A stretch of 64,000 bases of DNA from an uncultured Opitutales bacterium (GCA_944389315.1 CALXLX010000003.1:16718-80717); one strand, 5' to 3'; counted from the stretch's first letter, positions 44,101 through 52,539 are shown. Notes: a model not told the origin generated them from the letters alone. Translations and numbers: made by a program.

Positions 44101-44328
44101 GTTCTCCACGCCGTTTATCTCCTGCTCGAGCGGAGCGCACACGGTATCCATCACAACCTCCGGGGACGCCCCGGAGTAGCTTGTATACACGCTTATAGTC
44201 GGCGGAACTATCTCCGGATACTGCGTGACGGGCAGCGCCAGATACCCGAATACGCCTATCAGAATTATGACTATGGATACAACAGTCGCAAAAATGGGCC
44301 TGTCTATGAAAAAGTGGGAAAATTTCAT
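41164..44328 (-). CDS. RND multidrug efflux transporter, HAE1 (AcrB-like) type
   Basis: The 1054-residue inner-membrane proton antiporter has twelve membrane helices in two repeats, each with a large periplasmic loop. Motifs include FFIDRPIFATVVSIVIILIG at the N-terminus, YSGASPEVVMDTVCAPLEQ and GIVVDDAIVVVENVER with the paired proton-relay aspartates. The last helices hold GLACKNAILIVEFAKQ and RLRPIMMTSLAFILGVVPL. It exports drugs, detergents or bile salts through an adaptor and an outer-membrane channel. The adaptor gene lies one base upstream in the same operon; no TolC-like gene is present here. Confidence 0.96.
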   Translation of the reverse strand: MKFSHFFIDRPIFATVVSIVIILIGVFGYLALPVTQYPEIVPPTISVYTSYSGASPEVVMDTVCAPLEQEINGVENMIYMQSQCDSAGSLRISVVFETGTDPDLAQILVQNRVSKAERRLPKEVRDTGVSVRKRSPDMILSINLISPNGTRDKLYLSNYAITQIQDRLSRVYGVSEFNIFGAKEYCMRIWLDPDRLSILDLSPAEIIAALQEQNQQIAAGKLNQPPLETGGAYELIINAKGRLQTEEEFGNIIVKYTPDGKIVHLRDVATIELGANTYGNESYINGNSSVAMGVYQLPGTNAIETVKRIKAEIEEMKKSFPNDVDYVIGLDLTAFITESIHEVYETIFFAIILVVGVVMLFLQNFRAAVIPLAAIPVSLIGTFGVLFMFGFSINNLTLFGLVLAIGIVVDDAIVVVENVERNMAGGLSPREATKQAMTQVQGALIAIVLVLSCVFVPTAFIPGITGQFYKQFAITIASSTIISGIVSLTLTPALCALMLKPADAKKSIFDRLWNFFVGWFFSLFNICFNSTAKAYGWLVKHLVRVSLLVLICYGGLLYAAKHYFEITPTGFIPKQDQGYFNVGIQLPDGASFERTEEVSKRVSEIIQNTDGVRYSVPSVGWSIASVNASNASSIFVNLEDRNERDKKGLSADKIIAEVKKKLDDNVREAICNIVTPPPVRGIGSGSDFKLQVQDRAGLGLMQIEKYTQLLAKEASKLPSVSHAFTSYRNTNPQLFIDIDRERAQKLNVPIESIFSTMQYNLGSIYVNDFNILGRVYKVVAQAQSQNRQNPEDIYKLKVPNKLGQNVPLGSLVKLRRGIGPDRTVRYNLYPSAEVQGNLAEGYSTGQAIADIEELAEKILPQGMGIEWTDMAYQEKKTGNTSIYIFAICVVFVFLMLSALYESWSMPLAVILVVPLVLLFAIMGIHYRGLDDNIMSQIGFVVLIGLACKNAILIVEFAKQREDKGEELVSSVSNAAKNRLRPIMMTSLAFILGVVPLAYGSGSGFELRRSLGTSVLYGMIGVTIFGCLFTPVFYYVIRRVKMLFSKKKPLPQENS

Positions 44329-44329
44329 T

Positions 44330-45469
44330 CTACTTAAGCTCCTTCAAGACGGCGTTTACCTTGTTCTGCGGAACCGCCTGCTGTATGCCGTTTATCACCA
44401 CTTTGTCCGTAGGGCTAATGCCGCTTTTAATTATCTGCATGTTGCCGATTAGATCCCCGACGACAACGGGCTTGTATTCCACTACTGAATCGTTGTTGAC
44501 CACTAGCACATATCTGCCGACCAAATCCGTGCCTATCGCAAGCTCCGGCAACAGAAGCTGTTTTTCGGGCTTGCCGCTGTTCAGGCGCGCCTTCGCGTAC
44601 ATGCCAGGATACAGCTTGCCGTTCTTGTTGTCTATGTTCGCTCTCAGCTCTATGCTCGACGCGTTCAACGAATTGCTGACATAGCTCAAATACCCGAAGT
44701 GCGACGGCTTGGACTCGTCCAACAAAGTCAGCTCGACCCTCGGGCCAGTCTTTTTTGCGTTGTTTATGGATTCAAAAAGGCGGTTTTTCGTGTAGCGGAT
44801 AAGGTCGCGCTCGCTGACGTCAAAATACGCATATACTACGTCCCTTGAAACTATCGTGGCCATCAGCGTCGTGTCAGACGAGACCAGGTTGCCCCTGTCG
44901 ACAAAGCGCTTGCTCACATAGCCGGATATCGGAGAGCGAACCTTGGTAAACTCAAGATTTAGCAGAGCCTCACGCAATTTCGCCTTGGCGTTTAGATAGA
45001 CCGCAGACGCGCTTGCAAGCTCGCTTTTTCTGCTTTCCAAAAGCTCCTTGGATATGGCGTTGCTCTTCAAGAGCTCCTGGGCTCTTTCGAGGTTGCTCTT
45101 GGCCAAGTCTATGCGGGCCTCTATCTCGCTTACCGAAGCCTTGCACGCCTCAACCACGGCTTCGAAGGGGCGGGGGTCTATCTCGAAAAGCAGCTGCTCC
45201 TCCTTGACATAGTCTCCGTCCTGGAAGCATATCTTCTCGAGGTATCCGTTGACTCTCGAGCGCACCTCGACGGATTTCTCCCCCTCTATGCGGGCGGTGA
45301 ACTCGTCCCACAGCTCTATATCCTTGACCAAGGGCAGGGCAACCTCGACCGTCGCTATCTTTTCCTCCTTAGGCGCAGCCTTCTGCTTTTTCTGGCAGCC
45401 AGATGCCAGTACCATGGAAAGCGCGCAGGCCAACACCGCCGCAAAATTTATACCGTATCCAAGATTCAT
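44330..45469 (-). CDS. RND efflux periplasmic adaptor lipoprotein
   Basis: The 379-residue membrane-fusion protein has lipobox LASGC (Cys25), a first beta-barrel/lipoyl half (GYLEKICFQDGDYVKEEQLL), a helical hairpin (about 95-165, ARIDLAKSNLERAQELLKSN), the second lipoyl half (EFTKVRSPISGYVSKRFVDR) and C-terminal barrel domains. This is the AcrA/MexA type that bridges the RND pump and an outer-membrane channel. The pump gene follows one base downstream, so they form one operon. No local regulator was identified. Confidence 0.94.
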   Translation of the reverse strand: MNLGYGINFAAVLACALSMVLASGCQKKQKAAPKEEKIATVEVALPLVKDIELWDEFTARIEGEKSVEVRSRVNGYLEKICFQDGDYVKEEQLLFEIDPRPFEAVVEACKASVSEIEARIDLAKSNLERAQELLKSNAISKELLESRKSELASASAVYLNAKAKLREALLNLEFTKVRSPISGYVSKRFVDRGNLVSSDTTLMATIVSRDVVYAYFDVSERDLIRYTKNRLFESINNAKKTGPRVELTLLDESKPSHFGYLSYVSNSLNASSIELRANIDNKNGKLYPGMYAKARLNSGKPEKQLLLPELAIGTDLVGRYVLVVNNDSVVEYKPVVVGDLIGNMQIIKSGISPTDKVVINGIQQAVPQNKVNAVLKELK

Positions 45470-45708
45470 ATATTATAATAAGCTTTACTTTTCTGTTTTT
45501 TAAAGGTTTTACGGAATCCACCGTCAAGCGAGCCTTCCCCCGAAAACGCGCCCCACCGTTTATTTCAAAACACTTTATCTACACTTTTTCCCCTGTAAAC
45601 AAATTTTTACCCATATTTAAAAAATTTTTGCGAGCAGGGGCAAAATGCGATTATTTGCCAAAAAGCCCAAGCATCCTTGCCGGAAAGATTTTCCTGAATG
45701 ACAAGCGC

Positions 45709-45736
45709 AAAAAAAAAGACCGCATAAGCGGTCTTT
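45709..45736 (-). terminator. Rho-independent terminator of the rpsO-pnp operon
   Basis: On the minus strand AAGACCGC, loop TTAT and GCGGTCTT are followed by nine T. It ends pnp. The complement can also terminate incoming plus-strand transcripts. Confidence 0.9.
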
Positions 45737-45764
45737 TGCAGCAATAATTTTTTATGCGCGGATA

Positions 45765-47981
45765 TTAGTCGCGGGGCTCGCGGCGGCGGAAAGGCCTGTC
45801 GGGGCGCTCGCGCCTTTCGCCTCTGTCCGGACGCTCGTCCTTGCGGGGCTCGTAGGGGATGCCCTGCTGCTCGCACAAAGCCGCCCTCCTCGACAGGCGC
45901 ACTCTTCCCTTATCGTCTATGCCCACGCACTTTACTATCATCTCGTCGCCAAGCTTGCAAACGTCCTCGGTCTTGTTGACCCTGAACTCAGCCAGCTCCG
46001 ATATGTGTACAAGGCCCTCCTTGCCGGGCATGCACTCGACGAAGGCGCCAAAGTCCTTTATAGAACGGACTATGCCCTTGTATGTCTTGCCGACCTCTAT
46101 CTCGCCGGTGACAAGCTCGACCTCGGACTTTGCCTTCTCCATGGAAGCTGCGCTTGTCGCATATATCAGAACCCTGCCGGGGTGCTCGTCGTCCACGTCT
46201 ATCTGCGCTCCGGAAACCTCAACTATCCTACGGATATTCTTGCCTCCGGGGCCTATCAGCATGCCGACTTTCTCCGGGTCTATCTGCACAACCTCTATCC
46301 TCGGCGCGCTGGGCTTAAGCTCCTTGTTGGGCTCTGCCATGGCCTCGGCCATTATCGCAAGTATCTTCTTGCGCGTCTCGGAATTCTGCATGATAGCCTC
46401 CCTGGCGATGTCGCGCGGAAGCCCCTGGATTTTCAAATCGAGCTGGAAGCCGGTTATGCCGTTCTTCGTGCCGCAGATTTTGAAGTCCATATCTCCGAAA
46501 TGGTCCTCTGCGCCGACGATGTCCGTAAGAACAACGTGCTTGAGGAGATTGTGGTTCTCGTCGAAACGCGTCACCAGGCCGCAGGATATGCCCGCAACAG
46601 GAGTCTGTATCGGCACGCCCGCGTCCATAAGGCTCAGGCAGCCGCCGCATACGGAGGCCATAGACGTGGAGCCGTTGGACTCCATAATGTCGGATACAAC
46701 CCTTATCGCATAGGGGAACTCGTCCTCTGAGGGCAACACCGGCAATAGCGAACGCTCCGCAAGAGCCCCGTGGCCTATCTCGCGCCTTCCGGGAGATCCG
46801 AACCTGCCCGTCTCGCCGACGGCGTAGGGCGGGAAGTTGTAGTGCAGTATGAACGATTTCTGCTTCGTGCCGCCCGTAAGGCCGTCTAAATCCTGGAAGT
46901 CGCGGCTCGTGCCCAAAGTGGTTGACACCAAAGCCTGAGTCTCGCCCCTCGTAAAGAGCGCCGTTCCGTGCACTCTCGGCAGAAGGTTGGTCGCGCAGGA
47001 TATGGGGCGCAAATCCTTAACGCCGCGGCCGTCGCAGCGCTTGCCGTTGTCGAGAATGTTGTCCCTGTAAACCTTCTCCTGCAGTTCCTCGAAGGCCATG
47101 CGTATCTGGTTCTTGTCGAAGTTCTCCTCTCCGACCTTGCCCTTGACGTATTCGGCAGTCTCCTCCATGAGAGCGTCGACCGCGGCCTGGCGCTGCAATT
47201 TGTTGTCCTGGAACACCGCTGAAAGGAGCCTGTCTCCCACATAGTCTGCGCACATCTTGAGATTCTCGGGCGTGCAGAATATAAGGGGAAACTCCTTCTT
47301 TGGCTTGCCGCAAAGCTCTGCAAGCTTTCTCTGCGCGGCTATAATCTTTACAACCTGCTCCTGGGCAAAGTCGAGAGCGTCCATGAATTTGTCCTCAGGA
47401 TACTGCTCGCCGCTGCCCTCTATCATCATCATCTCCTTCTCGTTTCCGACGTATATAAGGTCGAGAGTGGAGTCGAGCATCTGCTCGTTTGTGGGGTTTA
47501 CCACGAACTTGCCGTCTATATCGCCTATCCTTACGCAGCCTATGGGGCCGTTCCACGGAATGTCCGATATAAGCATCGCCGCGGAGGCGCCGTTGACCAT
47601 CAGAATATCTGGCTCGTTAATCAGATCGGCGCTCATGAGCATGCCGATAACCTGCACCTCGTTCATGAATCCCTTGGGGAAGAGCGGACGAAGCGGGCGG
47701 TCGCAAAGGCGGGAAGTGAGTATCTCCTTCTCGTTGGGGCGTCCCTCCCTCTTGAAATAGCCGCCGGGGAATCTGCCCGCCGCAGAGAAATTCTCGCGGT
47801 AGTCCACCGTAAGGGGGAAGAAGTCCTGCTCGGGCCTGAGGGCGTTTGCGGCGGTTGCCGCCACGAATACGTTGGTCTCTCCGAGAGTGATTGTAACGGC
47901 TCCGTTGGCCTGCTTGCCTATGGTGCCTGTCGAGAACGTAATGCCGAGGTCTTCCACCACGGCTTCATATTTTTGCTTCAT
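45765..47981 (-). CDS. pnp: Polyribonucleotide nucleotidyltransferase
   Basis: PNPase is the trimeric 3'-5' phosphorolytic exoribonuclease of the degradosome. The 738-residue protein has two RNase PH domains: the first with [20 protein letters not shown], the second with [39 protein letters not shown] and the catalytic [18 protein letters not shown] domain ([20 protein letters not shown]) and an S1 domain ([20 protein letters not shown]) follow. The last 30 residues are an Arg/Asp/Pro-rich tail. It lies downstream of rpsO, the classic rpsO-pnp arrangement, with a hairpin in the leader before its start. Confidence 0.97.
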   Translation of the reverse strand: MKQKYEAVVEDLGITFSTGTIGKQANGAVTITLGETNVFVAATAANALRPEQDFFPLTVDYRENFSAAGRFPGGYFKREGRPNEKEILTSRLCDRPLRPLFPKGFMNEVQVIGMLMSADLINEPDILMVNGASAAMLISDIPWNGPIGCVRIGDIDGKFVVNPTNEQMLDSTLDLIYVGNEKEMMMIEGSGEQYPEDKFMDALDFAQEQVVKIIAAQRKLAELCGKPKKEFPLIFCTPENLKMCADYVGDRLLSAVFQDNKLQRQAAVDALMEETAEYVKGKVGEENFDKNQIRMAFEELQEKVYRDNILDNGKRCDGRGVKDLRPISCATNLLPRVHGTALFTRGETQALVSTTLGTSRDFQDLDGLTGGTKQKSFILHYNFPPYAVGETGRFGSPGRREIGHGALAERSLLPVLPSEDEFPYAIRVVSDIMESNGSTSMASVCGGCLSLMDAGVPIQTPVAGISCGLVTRFDENHNLLKHVVLTDIVGAEDHFGDMDFKICGTKNGITGFQLDLKIQGLPRDIAREAIMQNSETRKKILAIMAEAMAEPNKELKPSAPRIEVVQIDPEKVGMLIGPGGKNIRRIVEVSGAQIDVDDEHPGRVLIYATSAASMEKAKSEVELVTGEIEVGKTYKGIVRSIKDFGAFVECMPGKEGLVHISELAEFRVNKTEDVCKLGDEMIVKCVGIDDKGRVRLSRRAALCEQQGIPYEPRKDERPDRGERRERPDRPFRRREPRD

Positions 47982-47998
47982 TATTTTCTTTCTTTTTT

Positions 47999-48025
47999 CG
48001 ATGGTCGGGTCGGACGACCGCGTCG
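47999..48025 (-). promoter_or_regulatory. Hairpin just upstream of pnp
   Basis: GGTCG (48003-48007) pairs with CGACC (48015-48019), and CGA/TCG outside extends it with a bulge. It begins 18 bases before the pnp start. In enterics a leader hairpin here is cut by RNase III and mediates pnp autocontrol, so a similar role is possible. This is an inference from position. Confidence 0.4.
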
Positions 48026-48263
48026 ATTATTACTATATTATTTTTCGCGTAATTGCGTAAAACACTTTATATGGATATGCACATATCATATCCGCGCAAC
48101 AAAATTCTTATTCTTCCCCAAAAAAAACACGCATTGCGCCCCGAAGATTTGCTCCGTCGGCTTCGAACAAATCTTCCCCGGCGGAAAATTTTAGGCGTGT
48201 GCGCCCGTGATGCTGGCCAATATCCGCAAACACAGAACCTTTCCCGCGCTCTCGCCCAAACGC

Positions 48264-48296
48264 AAAAAAAAGAGCGCCCGCATGCGGAACGCTCCT
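48264..48296 (-). terminator. Possible terminator/attenuator between rpsO and pnp
   Basis: On the minus strand GAGCG, an inner CCGCATGCGG self-complementary part, and CGCTC are followed by a run of T (48264-48271 complement). It lies directly downstream of rpsO, so pnp would need read-through or its own promoter in the roughly 270 bases that follow. That stretch also has an inverted repeat GGATATG/CATATCC at 48073-48093. Confidence 0.65.
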
Positions 48297-48323
48297 GAAA
48301 ATTCCTTACTTTTTTTAGCGCAA

Positions 48324-48596
48324 TTATCGGCGAAGCTTGAGGCTGGCGATAAGCTTGTTGTACCTCTCGAAGGAATTCGCCTTCAGGTAGTCGAGAAGCT
48401 TTCTGCGCTTGAAGGTCATGGCTATCATGCCCCTGCGCGAATGAAAGTCCTTCTTGTGCTGGGCAAGATGCTCAGTAAGATGGGCGATTCTCGCCGTAAG
48501 AAGGGCCACCTGAACCTCGCACGAACCGGTGTCGTTGGCGTCGAGCTGGTATTCCTTTATTATGCTTGCCTTGTCTATTGCTTTTGATTCAGCCAT
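48324..48596 (-). CDS. rpsO: Ribosomal protein S15
   Basis: S15 binds 16S rRNA at the junction of helices 20-22 and bridges to the large subunit. The 90-residue protein is full length, with [20 protein letters not shown], the rRNA-binding [11 protein letters not shown] and the C-terminal [27 protein letters not shown] ending. It is followed on the same strand by pnp, the conserved genomic pairing. A 306-base region upstream separates it from the divergent small membrane protein. It holds a perfect palindrome at 48692-48710 and no gene. Confidence 0.97.
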   Translation of the reverse strand: MAESKAIDKASIIKEYQLDANDTGSCEVQVALLTARIAHLTEHLAQHKKDFHSRRGMIAMTFKRRKLLDYLKANSFERYNKLIASLKLRR

Positions 48597-48691
48597 TTTT
48601 TATCTTTCTTATTCTCACGGTTTCAACGGAATCCGGAGGTGTTTGTCCCCTGATTCGCGGCCGCAGCCACACGCCGCAGCCGCCGCTTTGA

Positions 48692-48710
48692 GGAAAGATG
48701 CCATCTTTCC
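48692..48710. repeat. Perfect inverted repeat in the rpsO upstream region
   Basis: GGAAAGATG (48692-48700) and CATCTTTCC (48702-48710) flank a single C. It lies about 95 bases upstream of the rpsO start, inside the 306-base divergent intergenic region. It could be an operator or a leader hairpin; there is no T-run, so it is not a terminator on either strand. Confidence 0.5.
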
Positions 48711-48902
48711 CGAACCGCGGAGAGGCACGCCGCTGGTTGAAGCGTCGCCCGTCTCTTGCGCGTAATGGGAAAAGCAGTTTGCCCCGACTTTTTCTCTATG
48801 CAAGCTTTTTTTGCGCCTTAAATATTTTAAAAAAGCTTGAATATTATCCGAGGCGGACGATATATTTTAAGAAGTTTATTACAACTTCAACACTCAAATA
48901 CA

Positions 48903-49187
48903 ATGTCAGAGGATAACAACACACCTACACCCCAGTCCGAAAAGCCCTCTATTGCGGCAACGCAAGCGGAGGTTCCCGCGTCGGCTCCCGTTCAAACACC
49001 TGCGGCGGAAAGCGCGCCCACCATACGCTTCGCGCCGGCATCAACCCCCTCCAAGCAGGCCATGCAGCCGATATCTTCGGCTCCGGCAAGCGTAGATGCT
49101 TCGGAAAGCCCGCTTATGGTGTTCCTCGATTTTGCGGTCGCGGCGGTCGCGGTGGCTTTTGCGGTTCTCATATTCCTCGATAAATAG
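48903..49187 (+). CDS. Small tail-anchored membrane protein, function unknown
   Basis: From the ATG at 48903 the protein has 94 residues. About 70 residues are an Ala/Pro/Ser/Glu-rich, low-complexity region (TPTPQSEKPSIAATQAEVPA and SAPVQTPAAESAPTIRF), and residues about 71-92 form a single membrane helix ending in LDK. It is thus a tail-anchored, probably cytoplasm-facing protein. No family is recognised. Thioredoxin starts 18 bases downstream, so the two are probably cotranscribed. The frame extends upstream but without protein-like sequence. Confidence 0.65.
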   Translation: MSEDNNTPTPQSEKPSIAATQAEVPASAPVQTPAAESAPTIRFAPASTPSKQAMQPISSAPASVDASESPLMVFLDFAVAAVAVAFAVLIFLDK

Positions 49188-49205
49188 GGAAGAGCTCTAA
49201 AATTT

Positions 49206-49517
49206 ATGGCAGTACTACATCTAGACTCATCAAACTTCGATTCCACCGTCTCCCAGGGTAAAAGCACCCTTGTGGACTTTTGGGCGCCGTGGTGCAATCC
49301 GTGTAGGATGCTCGCTCCTACGATAGACAAGCTCGCCGAGGAAGTCGGCGACAAGGCTATCGTAGCAAAAGTGGACGTGGACCAGTCTCCGGACATCGCA
49401 CAGCGCTACGGGATAAACACCATTCCCACAATAATATTCTTCAAGAACGGGGAATTGGTGAGCATGTCGGGCCCGGCCTCGCTCGAGTCCCTCAAAAAGA
49501 CCCTCACGAATTTGTAA
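49206..49517 (+). CDS. trxA: Thioredoxin with CNPC active site
   Basis: The 103-residue single-domain thioredoxin reduces disulfides in the cytoplasm. It has TLVDFWAPWCNPCRMLAPTI, AIVAKVDVDQSPDIAQRYGI, the cis-proline in INTIPTIIFFKNGE and the usual C-terminal helix. The active site is CNPC rather than the almost universal CGPC, so its redox potential or partner choice may differ. A GGGAAGAG Shine-Dalgarno-like stretch precedes it. A strong terminator follows. No thioredoxin reductase is in the window. Confidence 0.95.
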   Translation: MAVLHLDSSNFDSTVSQGKSTLVDFWAPWCNPCRMLAPTIDKLAEEVGDKAIVAKVDVDQSPDIAQRYGINTIPTIIFFKNGELVSMSGPASLESLKKTLTNL

Positions 49518-49540
49518 TACTTTGCTCTTAGACTTTAAAA

Positions 49541-49571
49541 GCCCCCGAGGTAGAATCCCGGGGGCTTTTTT
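49541..49571. terminator. Rho-independent terminator after trxA
   Basis: GCCCCCG (49541-49547) pairs with CGGGGGC (49559-49565), followed by six T and preceded by four A. It separates trxA from the convergent DUF1189 gene. Confidence 0.9.
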
Positions 49572-49605
49572 CGTGCGAAAAGGCGCGCGCCGGCTTGCGG
49601 CCTTG

Positions 49606-50406
49606 TCATTTCTTAAAGAATATAAATCTGGGCGGGAGCTGGGGCATGTTTTTCATCATGTACCAAGACAATACGAGCGTTCCCGCAGCATACAAGACCC
49701 CGAGATTCAGCGCGGGAATAAAGACGGACAGCGTGCTTAATATGGATACCGGCGTGATTGCTATCAGGGCAAACTTCGCGGCCCTCAAAAAGCCCATATT
49801 CGGCGAGAGCGTCAGCGAGAGAATGAAGCACGCCGGCGTCATCGTAATCAGAAACATCAGATTCAAAGACGCGCTTCCAGCCAGTACAAATATCGGAATG
49901 AAAAACGGCGAATATCTCAAGACGGAGTCTATTATTTCCTTCGTCTTGAAGACATAGGTTTTATCCGCCTCGGCAAGCTCGGAAAAATCCGAGAGCTTCA
50001 CGCATTGCGCGGCGTCCGCTGAGGCCCCCTGGGTTCCGGCGGGGAAGGCGTAGAATCTGTCCTTCTCGAGGGAAAAGAGCAGATTGTCCAGCTCGTTCGG
50101 CTTAAGATAGCGCCCGCTGACGGCAAATAGCGGCGCACCCGACAGAGATTTCACAACGATTTTATCCGCACCCTCCGGCATTAGGACCTCGCAGTTTCTG
50201 AAGGATATTTCCGGCAGCTGCCTGGCTATATTCGGCCCCTCCTTTTCGAGAGTTTCCCCGAACCCCCGAATTACCGCCACGGAGCTTATCCCTCCGGATA
50301 CCGCGCAAAGCAGCAGAAAATACAAGACCGTTTTCCAGCGCCATGCCAGCAGAACGTCGTAATACGCCTGCGGGCTGTAGAAGGATTTTATCATTGTTTT
50401 TATCAT
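49606..50406 (-). CDS. DUF1189-like polytopic membrane protein
   Basis: The 266-residue protein starts with a short amphipathic stretch (SFYSPQAYYDVLLAWRWK), then a helix (about 25-47), a soluble domain of about 110 residues and four further membrane helices (about 160-250). The N-terminal FYSPQAYYDVL and the overall layout match DUF1189, a family of unknown function often found near wall or division genes. It is the last gene of the maf, TonB-like, pseudouridine synthase run on the minus strand, 24 bases downstream of the latter. Confidence 0.75.
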   Translation of the reverse strand: MIKTMIKSFYSPQAYYDVLLAWRWKTVLYFLLLCAVSGGISSVAVIRGFGETLEKEGPNIARQLPEISFRNCEVLMPEGADKIVVKSLSGAPLFAVSGRYLKPNELDNLLFSLEKDRFYAFPAGTQGASADAAQCVKLSDFSELAEADKTYVFKTKEIIDSVLRYSPFFIPIFVLAGSASLNLMFLITMTPACFILSLTLSPNMGFLRAAKFALIAITPVSILSTLSVFIPALNLGVLYAAGTLVLSWYMMKNMPQLPPRFIFFKK

Positions 50407-50430
50407 GGCTGAAATATTTTCTCCTTCGAT

Positions 50431-51231
50431 TCAGCTTGCGGCAATATTGCCGGCTATCTTGTTGTTGTAGTCCATTATTGCTTCAAAACTTTCGGGCAGC
50501 GGAGCCTGCGCTTTAAAATCTATGTTCTCTCCGCAAAAATCTATGGATATCCTTATCTCCCCGCAGTGGAGAAACATTCTTCCCTGGCCCGTGAGGGAGC
50601 GTATGCGCCGGTTAAAATTGAAATCGCCATAGGTTCTGTCCCCCAAGATGGGTATTCCGCGCTTGGCGCACTGCACCCTCAGCTGGTGGGTGAGCCCCGT
50701 CTTGGGCTCGAGGCGCAGCATGCTTAGGCCCAATCTGTTCTTGTCGGTGTCAAGCAGCGTGAAAGCGGCAACAGCTTTGGCTCCGGTTCTGCCCGCATAG
50801 CTCCTGACGCGCCCGCCGGACGACTTCTCCGAGATGTAGTCCACCCATTCGCCACTTTTTGGAATACCCCGCGCGCATACTATGGCAGTGTAGATTTTGC
50901 TCACTCCGCTCCTCTCCTTAAAGGCCTTTTTCGCCGCAGCCGCAAGTTCGGCGTCCAGAGAGGCGAGTATCAGGCCGGAAGTGGGGGAGTCTATCCGATT
51001 TATCAAATATAAGCGCAATTTTTCTCCGGTATCTTCGTCCTGCCAGGAAAAATATTCGCCGTCGAAATTATACCTCGCCATGACCGCGGAAACTTCGCCC
51101 CTGTCGTTGAAATTCGGGTGGGTCTTTATGCCGGCTTTCTTGTTTATAGCCAGCAGCCCGCTGGGGTGAACCCCGGCTATCTCGGCCCCGCGGGCCAGAG
51201 GTATAAGCTCCAAAAACTTTTCCGTATCCAT
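50431..51231 (-). CDS. RluA-family RNA pseudouridine synthase
   Basis: The protein has about 266 residues from the ATG at 51231; an ATG four codons upstream (51243) is also possible. It is a single-domain pseudouridine synthase without an S4 domain: LLAINKKAGIKTHP, the catalytic aspartate in RLYLINRIDSPTSGLILASL, and LRLEPKTGLTHQLRVQCAKR with GIPILGDRTYGD. Substrate (rRNA or tRNA) is not readable. It starts seven to nineteen bases after the TonB-like gene stop and belongs to the same operon. Confidence 0.9.
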   Translation of the reverse strand: MDTEKFLELIPLARGAEIAGVHPSGLLAINKKAGIKTHPNFNDRGEVSAVMARYNFDGEYFSWQDEDTGEKLRLYLINRIDSPTSGLILASLDAELAAAAKKAFKERSGVSKIYTAIVCARGIPKSGEWVDYISEKSSGGRVRSYAGRTGAKAVAAFTLLDTDKNRLGLSMLRLEPKTGLTHQLRVQCAKRGIPILGDRTYGDFNFNRRIRSLTGQGRMFLHCGEIRISIDFCGENIDFKAQAPLPESFEAIMDYNNKIAGNIAAS

Positions 51232-51249
51232 ATCTCTAATCAAAATTTT

Positions 51250-52539
51250 CTACCTGTAGTAAAAGTTTATCGTGACAGATTGCTCCGTATCCCCGAAACG
51301 TGCGACCATTTCCTGGCTCCATACGCCGTAGGGAGCGGTAGACAAGATAGACTGCTCGCAAAGTTTCGCCGCAAGCGACGTCGAATTTGAAAACACCGTC
51401 TTTATCTTCGTAAGCTCTCCGCTTGAGTCTATATAGTATTCTATAACCACGACTGTCCCGTATGTGGAGGTCAAGTCGTACTGGTTTCCGAGCAGGTTCC
51501 ATTGGCGGGAGATTGCCTCTATCATCCGCTGGAAGTATGCGCCGAACTCGCTGAACTTGGAGTCCGCGGAAATGGTGCCTTGCATGGACGCCCTTGAACG
51601 GTTGTCCATTATCATTCCGGAAGGAATCTTCATGTCCAAAACCGGGCGCGGACGCGGCGGCGGCAGCGCGCTTTCAGGAAGAGCCTCCGGAATGTTTGCG
51701 TCGTTGCTCTGCGATGCGGGCGCCTTCTCCTCGGGCTCTTTCGCCTCCTTTATATTTTCGGAATGTGTTTTTTTTGCGCTTTTGGCCTCGTCGACTTTTT
51801 CAGCCGGCTGCATGGGGATATCCCCGTCCTCCTGGGTTTGCAAAGAGGCGTTCTTCTCGCCTTCTGACGACTGCGCCGCCTGGGCGGCGGAGTCGGCCTT
51901 TTCGCTTTCGGAAGCCGCAGACTTATCCGCGGCGGCGGAGTCCTTCGGGGCGTCTTGGGATTTGTGCCCGCTTTCAGCCTGGATATTCGGTTGAACCGGA
52001 GCCGGGGAAACGGCGGATGTCTCCTGTGGAACGGGAGGGGAGGGCTGGTCCAGCGGGCGGTTCCTCAAATTCTCTATAGCCTCTATCTCCTCCTGAATAG
52101 ACGTCTCTTTTGCGTCGTTGCCCGAAACTATCTTTTGGGAGTCCTTCGATTCGCCCTCAAGATATGGAAGGGGGGATTTTGACGCCGGGTCCGGGATCTC
52201 GTCTGCGGCCCGCTGGTCTTTGAAGGATTCCCTGGCGGAGTCGTCCGGCTGTAAATTGTTGCCGTAGGGGTTTGCCTCTATGTATTCGGGAAACTTCTCC
52301 ACGTCCGCGGCGGGCGGCAGTATCGTTATTTCAAGCTCGTCGAATTTCTCGGCGCCGGCCCCCGCAAACGATGAGAAGTCCGACGGCAAAACCATAAGCA
52401 GGAACAGATGGAACAAGACCGTAAATATGACAGCCGCAGAGCTTATGCGCCAGTCGAACCCGTCGCAGCTTTCGAAAAGCTCCTCCGTGACATTAGGCCC
52501 GGCAGGAGGCTTAGTGTTCTTTTTAGCGGCCGAGTTCAT
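51250..52539 (-). CDS. TonB/TolA-like periplasmic energy-transducing protein
   Basis: The 429-residue protein has a single N-terminal membrane helix (about 32-52, AAVIFTVLFHLFLLMVL) and a long Pro/Ala/Glu/Lys-rich periplasmic linker (about 75-300). The C-terminal domain of about 120 residues (FGAYFQRMIEAISRQWNLLG, VVVIEYYIDSSGELTKIKTV) resembles TonB C-terminal/TolA folds. ExbB/ExbD or TolQ/R partners are not seen here. Its ATG overlaps the stop of maf by four bases and the pseudouridine synthase follows. It may also be a TonB-like spacer with a novel binding partner. Confidence 0.75.
   Translation of the reverse strand: MNSAAKKNTKPPAGPNVTEELFESCDGFDWRISSAAVIFTVLFHLFLLMVLPSDFSSFAGAGAEKFDELEITILPPAADVEKFPEYIEANPYGNNLQPDDSARESFKDQRAADEIPDPASKSPLPYLEGESKDSQKIVSGNDAKETSIQEEIEAIENLRNRPLDQPSPPVPQETSAVSPAPVQPNIQAESGHKSQDAPKDSAAADKSAASESEKADSAAQAAQSSEGEKNASLQTQEDGDIPMQPAEKVDEAKSAKKTHSENIKEAKEPEEKAPASQSNDANIPEALPESALPPPRPRPVLDMKIPSGMIMDNRSRASMQGTISADSKFSEFGAYFQRMIEAISRQWNLLGNQYDLTSTYGTVVVIEYYIDSSGELTKIKTVFSNSTSLAAKLCEQSILSTAPYGVWSQEMVARFGDTEQSVTINFYYR

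Noticed and set aside
46005..46730. A 241-codon plus-strand frame inside pnp
   Set aside because: It is antisense to the strongly supported PNPase gene and shows no domain.
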